A DNA stretch of 64,000 nucleotides from Macrocystis pyrifera (Eukaryota > Sar > Phaeophyceae > Laminariales > Laminariaceae): positions 9,340,250 through 9,404,249 of the forward strand of contig JASSKH010000019.1 in the NCBI GenBank assembly GCA_031763025.1, read 5' to 3'. A program made the translations under genes and the position numbers. Under the pieces are notes generated by a model. That model ran no database searches, was not told the origin of the DNA, and saw only the letters and a program-made list of their open reading frames with translations. This document shows, piece by piece, positions 54,101 through 64,000 of this stretch (position 1 is the stretch's first letter; every line of letters starts with the position of its first letter).

Positions 54101-55230
54101 GCTAGAATACACCAGGAAATGGAAGGTGACGGCGAACGTCAAGAAATGCACAGTCCTTTGTAAACAAGATAGGGTAAACCCAGTAAATTTCATATGGAAG
54201 AGGGGAAAAGATAAGTTGCCTATCGTAGACCAGTATACATACGTTGGCGTAGAGATCTCGAAAGACTGCTCTCGGGATACACTTAAAGCAAAATAAATAG
54301 GAAAGGGTAAATAACATGCGTAGGCAAGATGGATGCTATCCTAACAAACTCGCGCCTTGACTCTAAGCTTATGAGGTGTATCCTGATGAACGTGATAGCA
54401 CCAAAGCTAGAATATGCAGGAAAGCTAGAATATGAAGGAGAAGCATGGGAAGGGAACGCGAAGTCGTGGAACAGTTGGAAACAGTAGAAATGACAGCAGC
54501 TAAATAAATCCTAAGATGCTTAAGTACGACTCGCAATAAAGTATTAAGAACAGAACTGGGATTGCACTCACTCAGGACAAATTGGGACGCGAGAAAGCTG
54601 AACTAGCAATGCCAAGGAAGAAACATCCAAAACACGAGGTTGCCAGCTATAGTTGATAGAGCTGTATGGGAGAAACAAACAAAAGCGCCAGCTGGAATAG
54701 GGTGAGATAGCGTAGTTGAGAAAGCATGGAAGGATATGGGGGGGAACAAAGAAGAGATGATGTCCACCGGGAAGTTTGGGAGATACAAGACAGAAGTACA
54801 AGAAACGATAGAAAGAAGGGAAAGCCTACCGCTAGGAAACAAGGTGGAATCGGAAAACCTCTTAGAGATATACGGGGGATCGAGGGAAGGAATAGCAGTT
54901 AAAACGTGTTTGCATGGCCCAATGGACTTCGCAAAACCGCTGAAATTGCGCTTTCGTGTAGGTGACCTGGACCTGTCAGAAAGAAGAAAGAGGTATACCA
55001 GTAGCCGAGAGGAGGAGGACGTGGCTTCACAGATGTGCCCGTGTGGCAAAGCTATTAGAGTAGAACTCACACTGTAAGAGAGTGTGAAACATGCAAGGAG
55101 GAACGGGGTGTGTTAGAAGAGGAGATGAGGGAAATAGACGAATGTGACATGGAAGAGTTTGATACACTGAATAGCAACGAGAAAATAATCGCTATCCTAG
55201 GAGGTAGACGGTGGCCACGGGCGGCCAGAT
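51180..55230 (+). pseudogene. LINE (non-LTR retrotransposon), near full length, inactive
   Basis: 51180-51720 is a charged, lysine- and glutamate-rich N-terminal part. From 51735 the endonuclease starts: LRIGSGNADGVATEERKIN, IVKQVSKGDPDVVETQQSW. After a MITE it continues with GNCNSIIGKGSKLNENVAPY and KTLNDKVKKAEPEW, then DVGTTDHR (the catalytic DH) near 52560. The RT domain runs 53290-54300: REFTSGEVQKCVAKL, KADPENYKGITPLSAVD, RYVDILQRVAQGCTLSPNL and SGLMFAYDFVVIS. The last should be FADD, and the first catalytic aspartate is tyrosine here. The C-terminal part (54736-55220) ends with a CPCGKAI..H..C-like knuckle. Stops and frameshifts occur at about 51909, 53440, 53690, 53745 and 53870. It is a different family from the minus-strand LINE. 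Confidence 0.9.
52176..52281. mobile_element. MITE nested in the LINE endonuclease region
   Basis: 106 bp, TTACGGGGGTCC and CCCCCGTAA ends, TA on both sides (52174-52175 and 52282-52283). If it and one TA are removed, the LINE reads on in frame from EVV to VGNCNSIIG. This supports a two-base TA duplication and dates the MITE after the LINE insertion. Confidence 0.92.
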
Positions 55231-55799
55231 AGGAAGGGCATGAGCTTAGGTATTTTTTTTTATGTGTTATATGGAAATATCATAATGAGCGCCCAATTGG
55301 TGGAGGTGTCTCTATTAGGAGTAGAAACGGTTCTCTGTCTCGAAAGAGATGCGTGGTCAATGGTTAATGGACTAAGGCAAGCAACAAATGAGTACGCCAC
55401 CCCCTCCCCGGTCCTTTGAGTGAGCAGGCCACCAGCCAGGCAGCGCAGGGTTCCCTCTCTAGCCTTCACGAAGATCAAGGCCCGTGTGACTGTCGCGAGA
55501 CCGTTGCAGGACCAGGCTAACATTCTCGGCCCACCTCAAAGACGGGGCAGACCGAAGGACGTAGAACACAGTAGTGACCCTCAATACGTTTCTCGCATAT
55601 TGTTATGTTTTGGCTTCAAACATGGCCGACTGCCTCAAGACCGAAAGTGACTACTCATATTAATTTGGTGGCATCTATATTAAACGAAACCTCTCAACCG
55701 CACCTTACGAAGCATTGACTCAATAGGCTGTGCATTTGCGGACTATTTCTTGACACTCCCCATTTGGTCGTAATGCTATATTAAGAAGAACAATCAATG
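55231..55799. other. Unrecognised stretch after the LINE
   Basis: A T-run at 55252-55260 may be near the LINE 3' end. Frames at 55260-55523 (minus) and 55420-55650 (plus) have no known domain. Confidence 0.35.
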
Positions 55800-56580
55800 T
55801 ATAAGGTCGATTGAACATAACTAAAGCGCTGATCATGGAGAACGATCACCAGCACTTGCTGGAAGCGACATAAATACTACTCAAGTGCCGATCACGGCCA
55901 AGGATCAGGAGCGCTTGTTGGGAGCAATGCTACTTCAGTAAAACACTGATTATGAATACCAAACCATAAAGCTTGTGCAGTGGAAGGCCACTCGAAACGT
56001 GTTTCACACTGTGTTTCCCGTTAACAGCAATAATATTCCAACCGATACAATATATTTCGCATACTATATAGCTCTCCTTAACACAGGGGGTTCTCAGCTC
56101 AGTAGTATGTTCTACTGAAGCAATACAGCTTAACGCAAGTAGTATAGGTGCCACCGCAGCTGAATGATAAATGATATAATACGTGACTCCCCCATTCCCG
56201 CGAAAACAGCAAGTTGAGTCGGACAAACGGACCCGATTGTTTCTTTGCTCCACCGTTTTTTGTTCATGCCAGAGGAACTTGAACAGACTATACTTGACAA
56301 CGCAGCTACAGCTTCTTACTGTTTCCTTAACATTGAACATAAACAGACTACTTACCTAGCCCTATATCAGCACCAAACACTCCCCCAAAACGGAAAATCA
56401 AGGTCACCAAAATACTGATCATGGTTAACGAAAAGCAGTGTTTGATGTGCTCGATTGAAACGTAACTAAAACGCTGATCACCGCTAACGATCATCAGGTG
56501 GAAGGGAACACTATATTGCGAAGGGAAAACACTGATCGCGTAGTGGCAACCGATCGTTAGTGCTTGGAGGTGATACACGT
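55800..56580 (+). repeat. Dispersed short repeats around GCTGATCA
   Basis: The phrase AACGCTGATCANNNNNAACGATCANCAG recurs in both orientations near 55820, 55880, 55945, 56410, 56470 and 56530 with spacings of about 60 bp. The 56020-56400 interval between clusters is not recognisably repetitive. A minus frame of 136 codons (55930-56340) has no domain I know. Confidence 0.55.
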
Positions 56581-56689
56581 AACAACAGACCGCTCGTTTG
56601 ATCCTTTTACGCTGCTGCTCCAGTTCATATACCCATGTAAGGCGATCCTTCCAGGCTCAGCTGTCCTTCCAGACTCTCGCTTCAGGGTC
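56581..56689. other. Short spacer
   Basis: Nothing recognised; CCTTCCAG occurs twice about 15 bp apart. Confidence 0.3.
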
Positions 56690-56950
56690 AATTAACGACC
56701 ACGGAGCTTTTTTACATCTGCATTTTGTGCGGATTCTACCCAATTTGTATCGTACATCTTGAGCAATAAATCAAAACAGTAATTTTCGCAACGAAACAAT
56801 GCTGGATCTGTGCGATACCTGGGCATCCAACTTATATCCTGTATTCCAAGCAATCTATCAAACCAGTAATTTTCGCAACAAACTATGCTGGATATATATG
56901 TGATAGCTGCGCGGGTGGTGCCGCTACGGCATTTCAAACAGGGTATTGGA
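56690..56950 (-). repeat. Two 87-bp (29-codon) tandem units
   Basis: CAGTAATTTTCGCAACNAA occurs at 56777 and 56864, exactly 87 bp apart. On minus both units stay in one frame: CCENYWFDRLLGIQDISWMP and RCENYCFDLLLKMYDTNWVE, within a 100-codon frame. Selection for coding cannot be judged from two units. Confidence 0.7.
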
Positions 56951-57299
56951 CTAAATGCGTTATTTATACCACTATCATGTGTCCACATTTTCATGTCTGC
57001 GATCAGACCATAGTGGGACTGAATGCTCCTAAAAGACTGTTTTGTGTCGATGTCTTCACCTCACTTCTCTTCTTACTAATGAAAACTTAATGACAGCGAC
57101 AAAACTGTTCCTGTGTCAGGTCTGTAGGGACGCTGTGAGCGTAGGGACGCTATGAGCGAGCTAGACCTCGCACATGGAAACGTACAACGAATAACTGATG
57201 TCGTCTTAGAATATGGAATTGTACTCGATACCTTTTGGTGGATACGTCACGCGGGTGGACGCTGTACTACCCCATCATTCAGTTTCAACACTTTTATCT

Positions 57300-58215
57300 G
57301 GCGACTTTATTCTCGGTTGGACGGAAAAATCTGACCCCTCCACATAGCTGAAAATATCGCTTCAAGGACGGATGTACACTTATGTCCTGAACTAAACTTA
57401 TAAGTGTAATGAATGCCAACAGCTAGCATCACGTGCAGACATTCAAAAGCAAGAGTAGCAATAAACTGCAAATATATAGGAGAGCCGCTCGTACCGCAGT
57501 AGTGGCAATCTGAGCCATTGAACTCTTGTACCGACATTATGTTGAACGCGTAATACAGTATGCGTCACTCCCCTAGCCAACCGTAAGCGCTGCGTGAGTA
57601 ATCGCGCCACGTCCATTTCACGCTCTACAAACAAATAAATGGTCTACTGCAAAGTACGTCTACCTGGTGTTGCTCCCGGTTACCCTACGAATACAGGAGG
57701 CGATGAACATTGATCAGCAATCTAGGTGTGAATATGTTAATGTCTGTTTGAAACATAACCAGACGAAGCACCTACTTCGAAGCTACCAGCGGTAAGACCC
57801 GCAAGATGTATGTTGGTATGTGATGCATTACGGCACAAGAATATGTGCGGCTAAGCCTGAGCCAACGAGTTTCAACTTAAGTAGACATTATGTTGTAGCG
57901 GCATATATGACTCCCACTTGGTCGACATAATCGCTTCATGGGTAGACGTATCACAACACGTGTGCTGACTATGACGGAACATGACCTGAGCCATCGAGCT
58001 TCAACTCATGTAGCTAGAAATTTAAAGCGGACTGTATTACTCCTCCTTAGCTCGACAATATCGCTGCACGGGTAGACTTATTGCAACACGTATGCTGAGC
58101 ATGACGGAACGTGACCTGAGCCAACGAGCTTGTTAAAGCGGAATGCATTACTCCTCATTAGCTCGACAAAATCACTGCATGGGCAGACTACTCGCAACAC
58201 GTATGTTGAGAAACA
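57300..58215 (+). repeat. Degenerate tandem array, about 130-bp units
   Basis: CCTGAGCCAACGAG starts units at 57856, 57985 and 58115 (129 and 130 bp apart). Each continues through TTAGCTCGACAATATCGCT, CGGGTAGACNTATNGCAACACG and TATGCTGAGCATGACGGAAC. An older unit is visible at about 57510-57590 (CTGAGCCATTGAACTC, GACATTATGTTGAACGC) and a partial one at 57350. Confidence 0.75.
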
Positions 58216-58249
58216 ACCTAAACAGCAGTCTGGGCAGCCGTAGACTTGA

Positions 58250-58305
58250 AAAAAAAAAAACAAACAAACAAACAAACACGTAAGCAAACGAAAAAAAAAA
58301 AAAAG
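58250..58305 (+). repeat. A-tract and CAAA microsatellite
   Basis: A12 at 58249-58260, about four CAAA units to 58277, then A-rich to 58303. Confidence 0.85.
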
Positions 58306-59038
58306 CAATGCCCAAGGTTTTTGCTAGTGATGACCCTCGACATCACCAGTTATTCCTACAACCTCGTTGCATCTCGCTGTCGGTTTGACATCATGAAGGA
58401 CACTAAACACATTGCATGAACGACATGAAGCATTCAGAACACCTCTTACAACTTCAAAAAACCAATGCCACTGTCTGTGCGCAACCTGAACACACCTACT
58501 TGGTTCTCCAGTAGTGCGCTTCGATTGGTAATGGGTCAGTCGCTACGTCTGGAGCCCATCTTCTATTCTAATCTCAGCTTCTGGCACGTACAGCTTAGAA
58601 TGTCGACCACAATCAGTCGAAAGTTGAAATCCCAAACCAATATACTTTTGCGTGCCTGGTACATCAGAAATGTTGTGCCCGCATTCAATTTAAAATCTAC
58701 AAGCAAATTCGAGTCGATAGCTTTGTTTGTTTGGTTGGTATCTGTGCTGATGACGCTCACGATTTCTTGAGTGTTTTTGCTTCGTTTCCCCATTCATCGG
58801 CGTACCATGCGCAGGGGTCTTCTAACCAATAGTTGTTCTGCTCGTATCTGGCGTGGCGGATCCTCTCGTACAAACGCGGCAATCCGGATCATATACAAAA
58901 GTATTTATATGTGATCGTGCGGATTCAGGCTGGGCTCCATCTTTGTGTTGACCCGCTTCTCGTCGCGTACCCCTCTAGCTTCCTTGAGGGTAACAATGAA
59001 ACGTGTACTAGTACACAAACTCGAGTCTGTGTCGGGCG
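58306..59038. other. Unrecognised stretch; possible retroelement remnant
   Basis: The minus strand reads TDTNQTNKAIDSNLLVDFKL and YQARKSILVWDFNFRLIVVD around 58770-58580. This is reminiscent of, but not diagnostic for, Ty1/copia RT spacing. The strand evidence is weak, so I do not call it. Confidence 0.3.
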
Positions 59039-59760
59039 ACTGAAACATGACGCGCCTGAGTTAGAGACGGGCTGCGATGATCACGGAACGGAGCTGCTTC
59101 GGGCCGCTGGAACGATCGCGTTTATCGGCTGTGTGTAGTTGCCGAGCCAGCGCTAAAATCACGCGCCTGAGTAGTAGTCGAGTGGCAATGATCACGGAAC
59201 CAACCTGCACCGTCGAACCGCTGGGAAACTCACGTTGTTGCGCCGTTTATAGCAGCACCAGCGCTAAAATCACGTGCTTGAGTCGGCGTCGATCCGCAAT
59301 GATCACAGCACTGAGCTGTATCGTCGGATCGCTGGAATGGTCACGATGTTCTACCATGAACATAGCACTGCCAGCGCTAAACTCACGCGCCTGAGATGGA
59401 GTCGAGAAGCTATGATAAAGGAACCGCGCTGTACCGTCGAACGGCTGGATAATACAAGCTGTTCTACCGTGCATAGGGGTGCCAGCGCTCAAATCAATCG
59501 CATGAGTCGGAATCGAGCGGCTATGATCACGGCACCGAGCTGCGTCGTCGGACGACCGACAAACTCACGCTGTTCTGCCGTGTATAGCGGTGCCAGCGCT
59601 GAAATCACGCGATTGAGTCGAAGTAGAACGGTCATGATCACTGCACCGAGCTGCATCGTTAGGCCGCTGTAATGATCTCGTTGAATGGTTGTGTAAAGCA
59701 GTGCCAGCGCTAAAATCACGCACCCGAGTCGGCGTCAAGCCGCTGAGCTCACGCCACTAA
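59039..59760 (+). repeat. 111-bp (37-codon) tandem repeat, six full units
   Basis: CCAGCGCTAAAATCACGC recurs at 59147, 59258, 59371, 59482, 59593 and 59704: spacings 111, 113, 111, 111, 111. Because 111 is divisible by three, translated units line up: SAKITRLSSSRVAMITEPTC, SAKITCLSRRRSAMITALSC, SAQINRMSRNRAAMITAPSC. Two frames of 105 and 132 codons are joined at the single 113-bp unit, i.e. by one 2-bp frameshift. Family unknown. Confidence 0.85.
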
Positions 59761-60799
59761 GCTGCGTCGGGCCGCTGAAAATATCGCACCCTCGATGGAC
59801 CAACAAAAGTCTAAGGAACGATGAAATAAAAGACGCTCAGATGCCGCTGAGAAGAGTGAAAGTGGAGGTATGTGCAAACCCTCCAGTTCCCCAATCTCGA
59901 TACCCGCTTACAGCAACATTTATCGAAGGCATGTCGCTGCAACTCGTCGACCACAAGAACTGCTAAACGGTCTTCTAAATATCCCGGTACCGTTAATGGG
60001 GTGTCATCTATTTGAACCAAACCGTCTGAACCGCAACTTACCAAGCATTGACTCAATAGGCTACGCATCTGCTGCTTACTTTTTAACACAACCAACATGT
60101 CCAACGGTGAGTCAGGAGTTGTTTTTTCATGTGAATTGTTCAAAGGAATATCGATAAGTCCAAATAATGTATCATACAAGCGGGCTTCGTTGCGGCGGTC
60201 TAACGCCCGCCTGCGACTCTGCGCATGCCCGAAATACCTAAGGGCGTACAGGCATGAAACTCGAGGCTGTTACAGCGACACTACTGTGAATAGGATGTAT
60301 TAGTAAAAGTAAAACGATCGAGGAGATGGAAAACGCTGCAACCACAAGAAAAACAAACATTGCCAGCCGCCATCAGGCACAATTACGCATAAATCGTTCG
60401 TACAGCAGTAAGCAGCAATACAAAGTATTACGTGCTCGCCGTCTGCAATGTATACTTCGTATACAGATAAATACGAAAACTGTTAGTGGAGCAGCAGTCG
60501 ATGAAGCTACCCCAGAGTACGAAGCCCCGGTGATAAAGTTGGTGCAAGTCCAGGAGAAGCAAGAAACAACAGCATAGTGTGCAGGTATGAATAATACGAA
60601 ACATTCGGCGGCACGAGACCTTGTTAGGAACGTCCAATTAATATATATTACGGTACTCGTACGGTCCGATGAGGATGGATCCGTCGTTCAGCTTTAAGAC
60701 GTTGAGGCATAACACCGAGAGGGGTTGACTTGCATAAATTCCATGCTCACGGGGATCAGCGAAACACAATTTTCGCAGACATATCAGCAGCCGGAGAGC
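59761..60799. other. Unrecognised stretch
   Basis: A minus frame of 122 codons (59811-60179) and plus frames of 95 and 83 codons lie here without known domains. ACTCAATAGGCT near 60050 matches ACTCAATAGGCTGTGCAT at 55720 with about 40 bp of surrounding similarity (ACCAAGCATTGACTCAATAG), so a further dispersed repeat is likely. Confidence 0.4.
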
Positions 60800-61090
60800 A
60801 GTATGTACTTAGCAGCAGCAGCAGCAGCAAAGCAGCGGCAGAACAACGGCAGGTGCAGCAACAGTATCATTTATTTCACGCCCGAGGCTGCCGCTGGCAC
60901 AACAGTCGGTGCAAAACCTGGTGCCGCACGGCGAGGACAGGCGCAAGAATATATCCCAGGACGACCTACTACTCCATGAGGAGGACATCGCGAGCAGCAG
61001 CTGCACGTAGTAGCAGCAGCAGCAAAGCAGCATGAGAAGCATAACACGCACGCCCGAGGCCGCTCTCAGCACAACAACCGGGGCAGGGGA
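60800..61090 (+). repeat. CAG-containing modules, two tandem copies
   Basis: (CAG)n at 60811-60830 followed by CACGCCCGAGGCTGCCGC and ACAACAGTCGGTGCA. The same order recurs at 60990-61085 with GCAGCAGCAGCAAAGCAGCA, CACGCCCGAGGCCGC and ACAACAACCGGGGCA. A third copy lies at 61575-61665. One frame gives TPEAAAGTTVGAKPGAARRG and TPEAALSTTTGAGEHGGARL. Confidence 0.7.
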
Positions 61091-61127
61091 GCACGGTGGG
61101 GCACGACTGGGAAGGGTATAATGACGT

Positions 61128-61415
61128 CCCCGTTGGAGTAACTTTGTATAAGGTGATTCTCGTCCTACTAAAGCCAAGTTGTGGGTTTGATTCTCACCGA
61201 GTTTGTGCTCGTGCTCGTAGGGATTTTTTTGTTTGTAGAACTTGAACAAGACTAAAGCGCGAGAGTGTGAGTTAGCAGAATTCGTTAAAGAATCGACGAG
61301 TGTTGGAAATGCTGAACACTCTGCGCGATAAAAATGAAGGCACTTGCCGAGGAAGGGGAGGGGGGGAACGACACCTGTGACCACGGCTTGCCCAGAAGCT
61401 GGAACTTAAAAAAGA
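61128..61415 (+). mobile_element. tRNA-derived SINE, copy 4 (plus strand)
   Basis: The only plus-strand copy. It has a diverged head, the B-box GTGGGTTTGATTCTCACCGAG at 61183-61203, and conserved body blocks GAATCGACGAGTGTTGGAAA, GGCACTTGCCGAGG and ACACCTGTGACCACGGCTTG. It ends AAAAAAG without the last 60 bp of the other copies. It is the oldest or most decayed member here. Confidence 0.85.
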
Positions 61416-61574
61416 GATTTAGAAGGACATAATAGTAACAATACATACTGACACCCTCCAGATTCAGCAACGAAATGCATCTCACGCTGGACTACTCTAA
61501 AAGGGACATGTGTAAGCAACAACAGCAAAATTACAACACAGCGGTGGAACGTGTCGGCAGCAGCAAGCTGTAGC

Positions 61575-61665
61575 AGAGCAGCGTCGACGGACGCAGCGGC
61601 AGCAGCAGTAAGCAATGGTACCTCCCGCACGGCCGAGGCGCCCCAGGCAAAACAGGCAGTGGAGG
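61575..61665 (+). repeat. CAG-containing module, third copy
   Basis: GCGGCAGCAGCAGTAAGCAA and CGCACGGCCGAGGCGCC follow the order of the copies at 60800 and 60990. It is separated from them by the SINE, so the SINE probably landed inside a longer module array. Confidence 0.6.
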
Positions 61666-64000
61666 CACGGGGCATTACGAGGGTACGCCTAATCACACCC
61701 TCGAGGGTCAGCAAATAATCAAATACCCCGTTTTCTCTGTCCGGTCGTCCTGCGTGCACAGCAGCCGGAGGGTCTGACGACGCTAGTTTCGTGAGCATGT
61801 GCTAGCCCTCAATCTCAATATTACTGCGGAAACCTCGTGCTTCCAGACGTAAAACAGCCCTAATCGGTAGTATTATACCTGCTGTTTCTGCAACGCCCAA
61901 CAACCACAGCACATGCAAAGGCGGGGGGCACGAGACCGGCCACCTTATTCCACATCTCCCAAACTCTTGCCACCACGAGCTGTCAAAAGCCCGGGATGCT
62001 GCGGCCTCTCCCATTTCAACTAAAGGAGAAGAAGTCTATTCACGGTGCTGGCATCGAAAACAGAATATGTTTACCGTCACGAACTAGAAAAAACGTCTGT
62101 TGACGGCACATTTACCCCTTGACGGACAGCTGGCAAGGACATCAAAAAGCTAAGCACTATTGTACTTTAGAAGACGGTTGACGGGCTAAAGGCAGTCCTC
62201 ACGGGTAAAAGTAGGCCGTCATTCAAACTCGTTGGCCAGACATTGTGGAAAATATAATATCGACCACTGAATTGGTCCAATTCGCAGCTAACGTATTTGA
62301 GATGATTCTCTAAAATCGAACACAGCACACCCGGCTAGCCGGCGGCCAGGGCACGGCGCAAGCACGCTCGAGGCCATGCCTGACACAGTCGGGCTCGAGG
62401 ATCACACGATGAGGCAGTTTCGTTGCTCATTCCGCACTAGCACGAACAACTCAAACAAAAACGTCAAAGAAGCGCTAAAGAGCGCTGAGAGCACACCGCT
62501 AACAGCATGGTACTTATTTCTGTAGCTGCAAATCTAGAGTCCTTGGATATTGCGTGGACGGTAGACCACCTTCTTATGAACACCGGTTTATCTGCAGTAG
62601 TGGACCAACTACGGAGGAGGTGAGGCAACTATGTTTAGAGGGCCCTTCCCATACCTCAGAAACTCACCCTACGGAAATAACACCGCGCTGGTCACCATGC
62701 TAGATCGCTTGATGAGGGGTTGGGCTGGGGTTAGATGGTCATAGTTATTTGCGTGGTCGATCGCCTGGCCATACCTCTGGACTACCACGGCTGGCCTCTG
62801 ACACATCCATCTGGCGTCGTGGGTGAGGTCCAAACCATGTATAGGTATATCTACCTACCCAGCAAAGAGAACCCTATATCACCACGAGGCGGCGCATTAA
62901 GATGAAATGACGTGGGATCTTTTGAGAACCTGCAGCTATCACCTTCGCCATTGTCGCAGGGGTACAGCACACGGTTTAACGAGAATACGACACCATATTC
63001 GTGTAATTCCAGAATAAAATGAATGCCAGTGGTGGGGGATCTATATGAAATACGCAGTGAAATAGTCTACAAAGTGTGGTGTATTCGCTAACGTGGTTTA
63101 TCTATATCCCCCTATCTAGGTCTCAAACAAAACATGGGGTGTCGATTTGATTGTATTGTGTTTTCCTGGTATTCGTAATAGCACTTTATCTATGTTTTGT
63201 TAACGTGTTTCGCTTAGCCTTCTCCGCTGAAGTGCCTCGACGCACCGAAGGTAGATGACGAAGATGATATAATTTACCGGCGGCAAGTCGTCGGCACATG
63301 AGTCTCTCTTATGATGCTAACGATACATACGGCGGCGCTAATGTTGTCATTCCTGACCTTGGTACGGCTCTACGCTGAACAGCAGCACTGACACAGTGTA
63401 TTGAGCCTCGCCCTTCATGCACCCATAAGAATATCTGACTCGTTTGAAAACCAAACCCACTTTACAATTGCTCTGGCAGTCTTGATGTACGAACGAGCTT
63501 GAGTTTTCTACCGTCGAAGGCACTTTTATTTCGAGGACCCGTGTTTTATTTTGAATCTCGTACGGCGTACACGGGACGGGTCTCTACCAAAGGCGTTTAT
63601 AAAACTCGCAATTAGGTTTTCGTGTGCTAAGCTTTAAAAGACCTAGATACTATGTTTCAATGGGAAGAAGCAAACTAGACGACAGCCGCGCACCAGGCGC
63701 ACCCAACACCGGCCGATGCAGGAGGGCTGAGGGGTCGGCGGTAGAACCCAGCTAGACGCGAATCACGGTGGTAGTAGTGGAGGTGGTGTGTGGTGGTTGT
63801 CGGGGGGGGTGGGGCAGGGGGTGGCGGGTGATGTGTTCCTCCCTTGATCTCCTTGTCCTCCCTTTTCGTTTCTACGGTTTGCGTTCGCACCGTCATCGCG
63901 CACTTGCATTTCATGTATTTGGACCCAGATCAGTGCGAGAGGAGAAGGTACAAAGGCTCGCTTGATGTTGCCGTAGGAAGGGTGGTGGTGGCAGCGTCAG
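61666..64000. other. Unrecognised right flank
   Basis: Frames do not exceed 80 codons from 61800 to the end. 62040-63660 has almost no open frame on either strand. 63765-63835 is G/T-rich low-complexity sequence (GGTGGTGTGTGGTGG). No RNA gene, repeat partner or domain was recognised. Confidence 0.45.

Noticed and set aside
54603-55070. Minus-strand frame of 155 codons
   Set aside because: Antisense shadow of the LINE C-terminal region.

Overview
This window reads as repeat-rich nuclear DNA from a eukaryote. It has no bacterial-type operons or ribosome-binding sites. It carries tRNA-derived SINEs, two unrelated families of non-LTR retrotransposon (LINE), a retroviral-type Gag with a CCHC zinc knuckle, a hAT transposase remnant, several families of short inverted-repeat elements, satellites and CTG/CAG arrays. 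I could not find one intact host gene, rRNA or canonical tRNA gene that I would defend. The mix would fit an alga or another protist with a transposon-swollen genome, but the taxon is not determined by anything I can see.

Layout. 0-5.4 kb: a SINE, an LTR-like repeat pair, a 96-bp palindrome, two MITEs and a dispersed repeat. 5.4-15.45 kb: the most structured part. A pair of about 300-bp inverted repeats (5.40-5.75 and 15.14-15.45 kb) encloses a candidate 9.1-kb hAT element (5985-15118). That element holds two long direct repeats (6.0-7.2 and 12.07-13.55 kb), a satellite array open in all three forward frames (7.3-11.0 kb) and a frameshifted hAT C-terminal domain (14.2-14.57 kb). 15.5-22.3 kb: an LTR-retrotransposon-like fragment, an intact 400-codon Gag whose last codons are a copy of a 54-bp repeat lying upstream of it, a 2-kb CTG-rich tandem-module region, two possible cysteine-rich exons and a foldback element.

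22-41 kb: mostly unrecognised sequence with MITEs, a 0.86-kb Mutator-like non-autonomous element, two SINEs and several duplicated blocks. 41-50 kb: a second LTR-retrotransposon-like fragment, a minus-strand LINE lacking the middle of its RT domain, GTAC-rich minisatellites, the second Mutator-like element (perfect 9-bp target duplication), a second fragment of the same LINE and a 60-70-bp minisatellite. 51-55.2 kb: a nearly full-length but dead plus-strand LINE with a MITE inserted in its endonuclease domain. 55.8-59.8 kb: four unrelated degenerate tandem arrays, one with a period of 37 codons. 60.8-64 kb: CAG-containing modules, a plus-strand SINE and unrecognised sequence.

The parts are best understood as layers of mobile elements. 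Autonomous LINE, hAT and LTR elements are decayed. Their likely dependents (SINEs, MITEs, the Mutator-like pair) are better preserved. Satellite growth has occurred inside or next to them.
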